Positions 35,398 to 46,471 of a stretch of 64,000 bases of DNA are shown piece by piece. The translations under genes and the position numbers were made by a program. Origin of the DNA: Cylindrodendrum hubeiense (Eukaryota; Ascomycota; Sordariomycetes; Hypocreales; Nectriaceae); NCBI GenBank assembly GCA_014621425.1, contig JAANBB010000031.1, positions 1 to 64,000 on the forward strand, in the 5' to 3' direction. The notes under the pieces were generated by a model. It was not told where the DNA came from. It saw nothing but the letters and a program-made list of their open reading frames with translations, and ran no database searches. Position 1 is the stretch's first letter, and every line of letters begins with the position of its first letter.

Positions 35398-36567
35398 ATG
35401 ACTGCCATCGCCGCCCAGACCTACACTCCCACCGAGGAGGCTGAGATCCAGCAGTGGCTCACCACCTCGGACCGTCTCAAGTCCGGCGACGACAAGTCCG
35501 CCATCCTCGAGACCCTCAACAACCACCTCTCCAGCCGCGCCACCCTCCTCGGCAGCAAGCCCAGCAAGGCCGACGTCGCCATCTACGAGACCGTCGCCCC
35601 CGTTGTCGCCCAGTGGACTCCCGAGGAGCGCACCGGCGAGAAGGGCCTCCCCCACATCGTCCGCCACGTCGACTTCGTCCAGAACTCGCCCCTCTTCGGC
35701 CTTGAGGTCAAGGATGAGAACAAGGTCACTGTCGACCAGGACAGCGTCCTCTACGTGAAGCCTCCTGTTGACGCCAAGGCCGAGAAGGAGCGCCTCAAGA
35801 AGGAGAAGGCTGCTGCCGCCGCCGCTGGTGGTGAGGCCTCCCTCGTCGACCGCACCAAGGAGAAGGTCCAGGAGAAGGTTGAGGAGGTCAAGGAGAAGGT
35901 CGCCGGTGCCGTGAAGCAGCAGAAGAAGGAGAAGAAGGAGAAGGCCCCCAAGCAGCAGAAGGCCCCCGCTGCCGCTGCTCCCCTGTTGCCTTCCCTCATC
36001 GACCTCCGTGTCGGCCACATCCTCAAGGCCATCCAACACCCCGATGCCGACTCCCTCTTCGTCTCCACCATTGCCGTTGGCGACAAGGCCAGCGAGGACT
36101 ACACCGAGTACGAGGGCCAGATCTGCCGTACCGTCTGCTCCGGCCTCAACGGCCTGATCCCTCTCGAGGAGATGCAGGGCCGCAAGGTCATCGTCGTCTG
36201 CAACCTGAAGCCCGTCAAGATGCGCGGCATCAAGTCCTGCGCCATGGTCCTGGCTGCCTCCCCCGTCCCCAAGGAGGGTGAGGATGACCACAAGGGCCCC
36301 GTCGAGCTTGTCGCCCCTCCTGCGGACGCCAAGGCTGGCGAGCGCGTCTTCTTCGAGGGCTTCGACGGCAAGTCCGAGGGTGTCCTCAACCCCAAGAAGA
36401 AGATCTGGGAGACCTTCCAGCCCGGCTTCACCACCACCGCCAATCTTGAGGTTGCTTTCGACGCCAGCGTCGTGGAGGTGCTCGGCAAGACTGGCATTTC
36501 CAAGCTCGTCACTGAGAGCGGTGGTGTCTGCACCGTTCCCAGCCTGGCTGGTGCCCAGGTCCGATAA
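35398..36567 (+). CDS. arc1: ARC1-like tRNA-binding cofactor of aminoacyl-tRNA synthetases
   Basis: Arc1 binds tRNA and delivers it to methionyl- and glutamyl-tRNA synthetases in the cytosol. One exon of 389 aa. Residues 1-130 form the glutathione-transferase-C-like docking domain (LLGSKPSKADVAIYETVAP). Residues 130-205 are a Lys/Glu/Ala-rich linker (KEKVQEKVEEVKEKV, then KKEKKEKAPKQQKAP). The rest is an EMAP-II type OB-fold tRNA-binding domain (LIDLRVGHILKAIQHPDADS, VVCNLKPVKMRGIKSCAMVL). The ATG at 35398 follows a gccagaATG context and starts MTAIAAQ. Codons end nearly always in C or G, which explains a 416-codon antisense open frame. It is probably highly expressed. Confidence 0.95.
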   Translation: MTAIAAQTYTPTEEAEIQQWLTTSDRLKSGDDKSAILETLNNHLSSRATLLGSKPSKADVAIYETVAPVVAQWTPEERTGEKGLPHIVRHVDFVQNSPLFGLEVKDENKVTVDQDSVLYVKPPVDAKAEKERLKKEKAAAAAAGGEASLVDRTKEKVQEKVEEVKEKVAGAVKQQKKEKKEKAPKQQKAPAAAAPLLPSLIDLRVGHILKAIQHPDADSLFVSTIAVGDKASEDYTEYEGQICRTVCSGLNGLIPLEEMQGRKVIVVCNLKPVKMRGIKSCAMVLAASPVPKEGEDDHKGPVELVAPPADAKAGERVFFEGFDGKSEGVLNPKKKIWETFQPGFTTTANLEVAFDASVVEVLGKTGISKLVTESGGVCTVPSLAGAQVR

Positions 36568-37378
36568 ACGGAACAAGTAAAAATGTCGGTCGGTTCATAA
36601 CGAGGTGGATGAATATATGATACAAAACGTTGTCAATTGATTCTACTTGAGCTTCTACACACACAATTCAATTGTCTCCCGTGCCACCACTGCTTCCCGT
36701 GCTCTACCCGATATCCAGGAGTTCATTCGCTTAATGAGTGTCAACCGGCCGTATTCTCGTCGCTCAACACCTAAAGCTGAGGAAAATGAAGAAAGGTTTT
36801 GTAGTTTAGGCAACGATGGATGTAGGGTAGTGTCACTAGAGCTCCCACCAAGGCTTCTCTAACTTTGCCACAAAGAATGGGCAATAAGAGCAAGGGAAGA
36901 CAAAATGGGTTTAAGTTTGTGTTGTGTTTTTGTCTCACTACCTAGTCATGATTCATACTAAACCTCAAGCGGAGGAGATCCGATCAAGTCATGTAGTTCC
37001 GCTACTGCCATGTCTTTCACGACACTCCGAAAATTTTAAGGGTCATATAATTGATTGTCTCATAAAGAGTTGGTTGTATATTTTGGTTTAACATCTATCC
37101 CATAACCTAGAATAATCATCATCTTCCCATCTCTTTTGACTTCGTAATATACAAAAGTGTACAACGTCTCGCTTGTATATGCAGAGCAGAACCCCAAAAC
37201 CTCCTAGGTTATATGTGCTCTATCCGAATGCTTTTTTTGGTGTTCGCGCAACTCCTCGCCTTGTAAATAAACGCCAATACGCCTCAATAACGTAAACATA
37301 TTCGCCAAACCCCCCCTTACATGTGCAAACCAGTCGTCTGCACGTTAATCATACATGGGGGCTGCGGCGCTACCCTTG
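36568..37378. other. Convergent intergenic region
   Basis: This 811-base region holds the 3' ends of arc1 (left) and rpo41 (right). AT-rich sequence at 36900-37170 suits polyadenylation on both strands. No gene is seen. Confidence 0.5.
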
Positions 37379-40300
37379 TCACGAAAAGAAGTACTGACTC
37401 TCTCGAAGTTGAGCAACGTCAAAGTCACCCTTGGGAAATTGTTAGCTTGGATTCCATATCTCTTTGGGTAGAGTCTTGACGTACCTTCTTGGGAAGAGCG
37501 GGGAAGGTCAGAGGCAGCCAGATAGCCAGGGGTGCCTTGCCCTTCTTGACAACGACCCTCTGTTTCTTTGGCTCAATGACCTCCTGCTCGAATCGAGAGT
37601 GCTTCATTCCCTCCAGAAGATCGTCAGTAAACTCCGTCGACTCCCGGGTGGCGAGCTCGTCTTCAGTATTCTCCGCCATTTGCCGAGCCTCCTTCGCGAT
37701 GGCGGCTTCGTCCAACCTGGCTTCGTTCTCAGGAATGCAACCGATACCCATCCCCTCGGTTTCCTCACGGATTATCACATCCTCTTCACAAGCAGCCATT
37801 TCCTCGTACACTGACGCAGGAGTCACAATCTGCTTGGCAGCCTCCAAATCCCAGGGGTTTCCAGAGAGTCGAAGAGTGTTGCGCTTATGCTCAAGCATGA
37901 GCTCTTCTTTGGGGCTAAGCTTGCTGGACTTGCGGAGCTCCTTGATCTTCTGGGCGACAGGGGTGTCGGCATCGATATGGGCGAGGTAGATAGACCCCTT
38001 GTATCGAGCCTCAAACTCAGCAGCGAGTCGGCCAACGACGTCTTCCTCGTGGATACGAATGAAGGCCTCTCGGAGAACACCGTTCATGACATCCACATCC
38101 GCAGCATGAGTCCAGAAGGAGTCGTGCACGGCGGCGAAGTCCAGGCCAAGCTCGTTGCACTGCAAGGCGGAGAGCAACATGTGGCTGGCATCCAACGAGT
38201 GAATGAAGTTGGGAGGGAATCCCTGAAGTTGCTTCCTTCGATTCACAGGGTCGGTCTGATCGCTAACGGAGTAGGCAACACTCTGCAGGCAAGTTCGGAC
38301 TTCCTTCATCGTGGTCTTGCGGTACGGCTGGGCGACGGGCATTCGAAGGGGAGTGGTCCAGACGACTGTAGACCGGAACTGCTGAGTAAGCTCCTCGATT
38401 CCGGACTTGGCCAACTTGGGGTTCTTGGTCTTCTTGGCCTTAGATCCAGTCGATGTCTTTTCTTCTTCGAAGCTGTCGGAAATTTGCTGAAGCTGAGCAG
38501 GGGTGAGGGCTCTGCATACGCGACCGCCAATCTCACCTAGCCAGTATTGGATGTCGTGGGCACCTCGGAACATGGTCGCGAGGGCGGTGAAGATGTGCTT
38601 GGCGATGTAGGTGGATATAAGCAAATGGGGGATGCCGCATTCCTTATACAGGTTAGGATAGAGCGCATCAATTTGCTTGCACACTTGGCTCTTGGCACCG
38701 GAAAAGGTGACACCATAGACATTGGTCATGACCGTCTGCTTGACGACCTTTCGGGTGATCTTTCCGGTGACAATCTCTGCGATGCGGTTCTTGGCAGCGG
38801 CGTCCTTTGCAATAGATTCCTTCACCAAGTTGGCAACGGCAGAGTAGACATCGGCGGGTCGGCTTCCAGGCATGAGGTTGACCTGCTGGGCACCCCAAGT
38901 ATCACCACCGAGAGCTGCGTAGTGCTGAAGACCGTTGCAGGTACCATCCTGGTGCACCGGCAACTGGGAGACAAACTTGCTGGGGTCGGCCAGCTCGTGA
39001 GCCGCCTTCAGCTCAAAGCAAGCAGCGAGGCATTGCCAGGGATCTTCAGCCTTGAGCCACCATCTGCTACCGTTTAAGGGGTTTGTAGCCGATTCCACAA
39101 TGCTGGCGAGGTTGTCGGTGGAAAACGCCTCTCGCTCGTCGAAGCTGGCCTTGTCATAGCCATAAACGTTGGCCAAGTGGATCTTCAGCCACCTTAGGCC
39201 ATTGACGCCCAGCTCCTTTCCTTTCGCAAACTTGAGAATGGAACGGGTGTGATCCGCTCCCATGTGGTTCAGGTATGTGGGAATTGGGTAAGCTCGGCCA
39301 CGGTAGTCGACATTGTGGGGGAAGTAAACAGTTTGGTTGCGGAACGCTCGTGCGATCTCGAGTTGCAAATTCATGAAGCATCGCTGGGAGTGAAGGGCGG
39401 ATCGTTCGTTTTCGACGGCTTTGACCGCGCGAATCCATCGTCTTCGGATCAAGGGGTCTTCGGAAGAATCGGGCTCAGGCGGGAGGTCCAGGTCAGGGCT
39501 TAGTGGTGGCATGTTGGCGATCTCTTCTCCAGTGTTCCACGCTTCCACCATGACGTCCAGAACGTTGTTGTTGATCCTCCAAGAAGTCTTTCCAAGCACA
39601 TCCAGGCCTTTGAATACCTGTTCCATGTCACCTCGTTGGATTGCCGCCTTGGTGTATAGTTTCTGCTCCACGTCACCAGGCTTGACGCGAACGAAGGGGG
39701 CCTTGCTCTCAAGGAAACCACCCTCGTACATGCGCGTCCAGGGCCTTGGCTCGGCAACCATGGGCAAATGCTTTGCGATGAAATCACCGACCGGCTCTCG
39801 CTTCATCCGCTCGACAAGATCCGCGTTGAGAACGAGAACACCAATCTTCTTTCCCTTTCGTGGCTGCATCATATGCGAGAAAGCAGGCTGGTATTGGCTG
39901 ATGCGGTCTCCGGTGATGGGATGTTTCTTAACAACCTTGACCTTGGCAGTTTCGATCAAGGACTTCAGGAGGATAGAACCAACTTGGGCCTTGATGGTGA
40001 GTGACCAAGACTTCTGGTATCCCTCTTCCTTTTCCTCAACTTCGGGACCAGTGGCGTCGATGATGACACCGTCGGGGCTATCCTTGATGTCTGCCTCCTT
40101 TCCGATGAAATTCACCTTGCGAAGGCGGCGTTGCTCCTTTTTACGCTTGTCATCAAACTGAAGTCGAATATCTTCTTGCGCAACTCGTGAAACGTCGTTG
40201 ATAAGTCTGCCCAGGATAACGCCCTTGTCAATGCCCATCATAGCGCCGTGGTTGAGTACAGAAAGAATGGTCACTGCAGCTAGTCGGGTTGGGTCGGCCT

Positions 40301-41612
40301 GACGAATAAATGGTCCATAGAGACAGCGCTCCAGATCCTCCTCGGACTTGGAGGCCTTGTTTTCGGACTCTTCAATCTTGGCAATTTCCACCTTTAGTCG
40401 GGCCTCCATCTCCTTGAGCCAGTTGGGCAGGTTCTGAGACAAGGACCCATCATCGGCATTGGCGCTCAGAACAGTCTGGACACCAATCTTCTGCAGTTTG
40501 TTCCTATCGGTCCGCCACTTTGCAATTGCGGCATCGATGGAGTCGCGTTCCAAACGAATCTGGAACTCTCGCTGCTCTTCCACGGAAAGCTTGGAAATAT
40601 CGACGTTTTCGAGTTGGTTGATGAGGCCAAGACTTCGCTTCAGAGTTTCAAGACCCTCACCTCGTTGGGGGGTAACTCGAATATCCGGATAGGCCGGGGT
40701 TTCGGAAGCCTCTGCCGTGTCTCCAAGGCCCTCCATTATGTCAAGCTGCTCCTCGTCGGATACAAGGGTAACTTCGGCATCTTCAGCCTCGGGTGCGAAG
40801 TTGTAGGTGGGGCAAATCTCGGTGATGACCGCAAGATCCGAATCGCTGAGGATATCGGCCATGCTGAGAACACGCAAACCAGCCTCACCCGGAGCCATGC
40901 TCATGTATCGGTTGATGAGACGCTCAAGTCTGGATCCACGCTCGGAGAGCAGCGAAGCCTTGAGCATGCAAGCAATCGTTTCGGCGGTCTGGGGGATATC
41001 TTCGTTTCGGATCTCGAGCTCGTACCACTTGTGTAGTTGTTCGGCTTGCTTTCGATCGGGGTTCGTTCGCATTTGGTTGAGCGACGCTCGGAGGTATTGG
41101 TTGTGAAGGACGATGCGCTCCTCGCCAGGGACGATTCCGATGGTGTTGAGGCGTTTGAGAACCAGAGCGGCTCGGTCGAGTTTTCCAACCCGGACACAGG
41201 CATCAAATACGGGGAGCATATCTTCAGCATCGCCGGGAATTCCGCTCGAGTTGATCTTGGTCGCCGTGCGAGGAGGTCCTGGCTCAGGAATGACCAAGGG
41301 CGTTGTGGGATCGAAGGGTCGAAGGTAGTGCGCACCCTGGAATGGCGACATGCCAGAGCCTGGGAGAGGACTGTAGGGCGAATTGGCGAACTTGAAATCA
41401 TCGACAGCCGTGGCAAGACCCCGGCCATTGGAAGGTGCATGGCTGGACTCTGAGCCTCGTCGTTGCCGGGTCTGAAACTGGGTGACGACACATCGTCGGC
41501 CGAGGGTTGATGTCAAGAGCGGTCGCGGTAAACATCTTGATGGGCGTCCAATTGCTCCCAATGAGGTTGCCTGGTGGAGGGAGATGCTCCTCCGAGTCTG
41601 TCGGGCGAGCAT
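37379..41612 (-). CDS. rpo41: RPO41, mitochondrial DNA-directed RNA polymerase
   Basis: This single-subunit, T7-type polymerase transcribes the mitochondrial genome. Two exons, 41612-37485 and 37429-37379, give 1392 aa. The N-terminus (MLARQTRRSISLHQ, Arg-rich) is a mitochondrial presequence. The catalytic core shows motif A HQDGTCNGLQHYAALGGD (near 38920-38965), motif B RKVVKQTVMTNVYGVTFSG with its Lys and Tyr-Gly (near 38700-38755) and motif C VHDSFW (near 38115-38135). A helical, PPR-like N-terminal domain precedes it. The last exon encodes GDFDVAQLRESQYFFS, the conserved C-terminus; its 55-base intron has GTACGT, CTAAC and apparently an AAG acceptor, since no YAG lies there. The gene is divergent from atp25. 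Confidence 0.96.
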
Positions 41613-42086
41613 GGCGGTGTAGTGGGAGGGAGAGACTGGGTGCAGTCTGTCCCTTGGCGTATAGTGTAGGTGAGAAGCTCAACGGCGACGGGAGTGCTGA
41701 GAGCAATGCGGGTGGTATTAATACATTAGGGCAGTCGTAAGAAGGCAGGACGTAGCCGGGCGAGGTAAACAACAAGAGAATGCGTAGCGGCGGATGTCGA
41801 GGACACCTGCAGTCCTCTCACTGTCCTGTCGCGTGAAGCTGAAGTGATAGGGATCAGCTCCAAAATTTTCCTCTTGATAGGGTGGATTACAATGGCCTGA
41901 GCGGAGAGAAAGCGTCACGTGTGCGCGCGTGACACTCGGAGCATTCTTCCCCACCTGAGAAATTCGCGGAGCCGAGCTGGAGCGGGCCGGCCATCTCCAC
42001 TGGATGGCAGCGGACTGGGTTGAGCTAGTCTTTTTGCCTGTCAATTGTTTGTCTTGTCAGTTTGCGACACCTCAAAAATTCTCGAG
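41613..42086. promoter_or_regulatory. Shared divergent promoter of rpo41 and atp25
   Basis: These 474 bases separate the start codons of two genes for mitochondrial gene expression that are transcribed in opposite directions. The centre holds a GC-rich stretch with cacgtgtgcgcgcgtgac at about 41917-41934. Shared regulation is an inference from layout. Confidence 0.55.
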
Positions 42087-44067
42087 ATGCTCGCCCGCCC
42101 TGTCGCTGCGGCATTGGCCTGCCGCCAGTGCCAATCCGCCATTCTCCGGGCTGTTGTTTCGCGGCCGGCCTCCAGTGGCTTTCGCAGATTGCCGCTGCGC
42201 CAGACCAGCAAGCTCCCAATCCTGACGCAAAGATTCTTCTCCCAAGAGAGGGACACCGAGACGGCCGAAAAGAAGGAATCTGAACTCGATATTGAATCTG
42301 AACTTATTCTCGAGTCCGAAGACGCTCCTGAGTCCAAAGACACTCCGGAACCCACTGGACCTACCAAACCCAATGCGCCCTGGTTCCTCGATATTGATCC
42401 GCCACGACACCCCCCGAGCCAGCATGCAGTGGATCTCCCCAAGATCCCCGATGACGCCCCCGCCGTTGTTGAACCGATGTTGAAATACATCTTTGAGGAT
42501 ATGGGCTTGGACGATATTTCTCTTCTGGACCTGCGCAGCCTTGACCCGCCCGCCGCCCTCGGCCCCAACCTGATCATGCTGTTCGGCACTACCCGCAGCG
42601 AGAGGCATCTCCACATCTCTTCCGGAAGGTTTATTCGCTGGCTTCGACGGAACCATAAGATTGATGCTCGAGCCGATGGCCTCATTGGCCCCGGCGAGCT
42701 GAGGACCAAGCTGCGCCGACTCCGAAAGAAGGCCAAGCTGATGGGTACCAACACCGCCATCATCCCGGGCGGCGACAACGGTATCTCGACCGGCTGGGTT
42801 TGTGTCAACTTCTCCACCAATAGTGAAGATGCCAACGAGGTGGAGAGTTTTGATGAGAGTGGACGGTTCTCTGGCTTCGGCGCATCTCCAACGGGAACTA
42901 CGGTTGTGATCCAGTGCATGACTGAGGCCCGGCGAAATGACTTGAACCTGGAAGGACTGTGGAAGGGCATTTTGAAGAGAAGTCTACAGAATGGCAGCAA
43001 GATCCGAGGAGAGAAGGTGATTGAAAAATCAGAGCTGGATGCACTGGTGGCTTCCAAGCTGCAAATTCGCGAAGTGGAACTATCTCCCGTCCAACAATCT
43101 GAATTGCAGTGGCAAGCCATGAAGCAGGCATCCCAGCAACATCGATACTACTCCACGAGCGCACGGCGATTGTCGCCTTCGACTGAAAAGCGTCAGGCAG
43201 CCCGCGTGCCCCAGCCCCCAAGCCAATGATGTCGCAGAAGACTCGCAGGTCGGCCCTGGCCTGGAGCAAGTGCGCAAGCTGGTTACCGATATCCAAGTGA
43301 TCGGGATTCCCTTTACTCAGGAGATGCTCCACAACGTGATTCGGGATATCCTCAAGTCGCCGTCTACTTCCGAGAATGCTGCCGAGGAGCGACTCGTCCT
43401 CGTCGACCAGCTACTTTTGACCGCCGAAGAGCGCGGCATGAGCATCTGGAACAACGAGATGTTCCTTACCTTGGTTGAGTCAGCTGTTGGCTCGCCATCC
43501 TACGGCCCCGAGCTCCAGCGATCGCAGAAGAACCTCGAGTTTCTCATGACACAGAAGGGATGCCAGTTCGATCACGATCAGATCCTGCGTCTGATGACGG
43601 CATACGCATCGCGGGAGGATTGGCCCAGGTTCTGGAACGCTTTCCGCATGCCCCCCAGATTCAGGATGGGCAGAGACCCCAGGCACTACGAACTCGCCTA
43701 CGCCACCATGGCGCAAACGGGGAGCCAAAAGTTGTGCATCGACGCTCTGCGCTGGGTGTACCCCGAAATGCTGAGCCAGACACCCCCCGTGCTCCCCGTG
43801 GGCAAAATCTACGAGTCCCTCAAGGCGTGCATTTTGGTTGCGGACCCCGCGGCGGAGAGCCTGTTGTACAGCGGCCCGCCCGAGCAACCCCTCGGGCTCC
43901 TCCAAGAGCGACGGTTACACAACAGAGAGTTTCTCAAGGTCCTGCGCGAGGTGGAAATGGTGCGGGCGCAAATCGATGCCATGGGTGCGAGGGGCGAGGG
44001 TGCCGAGCTGTTGGACGAGTCAAAGGCCGCAGGAATGTCTCACTCGCGACGGGGGTCCATTGTTTGA
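42087..44067 (+). CDS. atp25: ATP25, mitochondrial RsfS-like and ATP9-mRNA factor, with a frameshift
   Basis: Yeast Atp25 is a mitochondrial precursor that is cut in two: the N-terminal half is a ribosome-silencing-factor (RsfS/Iojap) protein for the mitochondrial ribosome and the C-terminal half stabilises ATP9 mRNA. Here residues 1-55 are a presequence (ARPVAAALACRQ, then RRLPLRQ). The RsfS domain spans about 128-245 (ISLLDLRSLDP, SERHLHISSGRFIRWLRRNH). The reading frame stops at 43227-43229 after 380 codons. The C-terminal domain (LEQVRKLVTDIQVIGIPFTQ onward to 44067) lies in the next frame, open from 43186. The break falls in a C5 run (43215-43219) in the Pro/Gln/Ala-rich linker between the halves. 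Explanations are a sequencing or assembly error, a real mutation, or separate translation of the halves. No intron signal fits the break. Confidence 0.85.
43215..43229 (+). other. Frameshift site in the atp25 linker
   Basis: A run of five C is followed by aagccaatga. In the upstream frame this reads to a TGA at 43227. In the frame one base on, the sequence stays open into the conserved C-terminal domain. One C fewer in the run would join the two frames. Confidence 0.75.
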
Positions 44068-44331
44068 TTGCCAAGGTTGGTAAGGCTAAGGATTTGGATA
44101 GAAGCATAGGGCTGAAGAGACATGGGCAGCTGCAGGCGTTACTTGGTTCTGAATGTACTTGTACAATACATTAAAAAGTCGACATAACTGTATCAACACT
44201 CCACAATACCAACTACGGCTAATACCATACTCGAACAAGAGGGTCTATATGTGGTGGTGCACTGCATGGTTCATGCATGGTTCATCGTTCCAAACCCCGG
44301 CATCGCATCGCAACGCAACGCATAACACGCT

Positions 44332-45550
44332 TCAGCTCTTCTTCAGGGCCTCTCTCAGCAATGGCGCAACCTGCTTCCTGCTCGCGGCCAGGTTGTACTG
44401 CCGCCACGCGGAGCGATTTGCGCCGTCGTCCAAAGCGCCATCCCCCCACGTCTCCAGCTGCAGCTCGACGCCAAGTTTGCGGAACCGCTCCACTGCCGCT
44501 TTGCCCTCGTCCGTCAGCCCCCAGACGAGCAGGTGCCGTTGGAACTCGTCGTCCGGGTGCGACGTGGTCATGAGGCTCGCGACGTCGAGCCCGCGCTCTT
44601 GCGTCCAGCTGGCCAGGTCGTCGAGCAGCGACGCCGCGCCACCGGCTTTCGCCACCAAGTAGTCGAAGCCCTGGACGCTGCAGCTGATGCCCAGCTTCAG
44701 ACCGGACTCGTCCCACTCCTTGTAGTCCTTGCGGAAGATGTCGCGGAAGTTGAGACTGGAAATGTCCTCCTTAACGGCCGAGATGTCATCAAAGTACTGG
44801 TTGCGATCAAAGACTGGGTCCCGGATCTTGGCCTCGAGGAAGGCTACTGCCCTGGGGTCTTTCTCGCGGACTTTTGCCTTGGCCGTCAGGTTGATGGTGT
44901 CGGAGAGGATGGAGGCAAGGCCGATTTTGGCCAGCTTTTCGTCCTCGTCTGCCGCATCGCCACCCTCCACTTCACGGCTGAGAGCGTCCCACGCTTGCCG
45001 CGTCTCTTCGACGACCAAGCTCATGCAGCTACCGCAGGGCTCCACAACCCTGAGGCTGACGCTTTGACTCACAGACAACTCGTCGGTATGGTGGTCGATG
45101 CAGCCGAAAATGCGCCCGGCGTACTGCTTGAGCGGGCCGGTCAGGCAGTTGTGGTCGACGAGCATCCAGTTGGTGTCGTTGGGGTCCAGCTCCGGCAGGT
45201 CGGACAGGGTCAGCAGGTCGGCGGGCACCAGGCCCGCAGACTTGAGGACGGCCGTCATCTCGGTGCGCAGGGCCAGGTCCGCGCGCGGCAGATTGGAGAG
45301 GGGGATGTGAAGAGTGTGGGGAGGGGAGTATGTGCGGATGTAGGCGTAGACGACGGCCGAGCTCAGCGAGTCGAGGTCTTTTGATTTTGTGTCAGATTCT
45401 GGTTCCCGCGTCGTAGAGTCAGAACGGATGCTCACCGGCAGATTCATTGCCCACGACAAACGTCAACGGCGCGGTTCGTTGAGCAGCCGGGGTGGTGAGG
45501 GCGTTCCTGGCCGTGGCCAGGAAGGCTTGTAGAGACTGTCTAGGCGACAT
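44332..45550 (-). CDS. ppx1: PPX1, exopolyphosphatase (DHH family)
   Basis: PPX1 removes terminal phosphates from inorganic polyphosphate, with activity in cytosol and mitochondria of fungi. Two exons, 45550-45436 and 45377-44332, give 386 aa. The metal-binding motifs are FVVGNESADLDSLSSA (across the junction), MLVDHN and CIDHHTDE, followed by GSCMSLV (DHHA2-type second domain later in the protein). The conserved GNESADLDS is only obtained if the 58-base intron ends in AAAG. A normal CAG 21 bases upstream is also in frame and would insert seven residues (ESDTKSK) into the active-site loop, so alternative splicing is possible. The N-terminus (SPRQSLQAFLATARNAL) could be a weak mitochondrial signal. 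The gene converges on atp25. Confidence 0.94.
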
Positions 45551-46471
45551 TGTCGCGGAACAAGGAGCGGCTGGCAGTATTGGGAGATGCAGAAGGAGAG
45601 CACGAGAGCAGGAGAACAGAATGCCGCTAGCTGAGAAAAGGAGAAAGGAAAATAAAAAGAAATTCCCGTCGAGCCAGCAAAATCTGGCGATAGTTGGCGG
45701 GTTTAAATGCGACTTTGGATGGCACTCTGACCTAGTACTCGGTAGCTCAACTCACCTCTGAGACGGCTGTGCGCCACGCACGTTCCCCCCAAGCCGACAC
45801 CAGCGCCGCTGGGACATGCTCGACGTCACTCACGGGACGAACAGATGCAGGCGCCATTGGCCCGCGTCCTCAGCCACAGGTCTACGGTTTCCTTGGAACG
45901 GGCCCGTGGATTGTATCTCGACGCACGCCCGGTCCCCACGTGCCGTGTGGCTTATTGACTTGGCTCGTGTGATCGGCACTGGGGTCGGTCGGTTCAAGGG
46001 TCTCTCGCGGGTTGACGCGGGCTGTCACGGGCTGTCAGTGCTGTCAGTGCTGTCAGTGCTACCGTCCGGAGTGCTACGTACTGCGTGGTATGTCACCAGC
46101 TGCCACTTCGCTCGCACAACCCATCCCGCGTCTTCGTCTCACCGCCCGTCCATTCTGCCCTTATCAATGCCTCTCCGAGTCTGAGTCCCCGCTATCGGGT
46201 CTGTACGTAACCCCTCGCCAGGACCCTTGACGGCTGGCGTCTGCATGTGTTTGTTGTTCGGTTGGCCGGGGAGAACGAAAGGATGAACGGACCCAATGGA
46301 CACTGATGGCCATGTATGCCGCTCGGAAACAACTCTCCCTCCTCCTCATCCTCGCCTTCGCCGCTCTGCTGTACTGGCACCTCTCCCCTCTGCTGTCCCC
46401 TGACCAATCCATCGTCAACATCGACATCCACGCCGACGACGACCCGTCCTCCGCATCCCTCCGCCGCCACC
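45551..46471. other. Divergent region upstream of ppx1 and the amidotransferase
   Basis: This 921-base region carries the promoters of both genes, a 9-base tandem tract (46031-46057) and, at its right end, an upstream ORF that overlaps the amidotransferase start (listed separately). Confidence 0.45.
46031..46057. repeat. Tandem repeat, 9-base unit x3
   Basis: The unit gctgtcagt occurs three times without change, preceded by a related gctgtcacg copy. Confidence 0.9.

Noticed and set aside
35326..36576. 416-codon open frame on the minus strand opposite arc1
   Set aside because: It is produced by the C/G-ending codon bias of arc1. Its translation is Leu/Gly/Asp/Val-rich with no motif.
42041..43120. 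359-codon minus-strand frame opposite atp25
   Set aside because: Shadow of the real gene. It covers the start of atp25 and has no family similarity.
44533..45384. 283-codon plus-strand frame opposite ppx1
   Set aside because: Antisense shadow; Val/Gly/Asp/Leu-rich without motifs.
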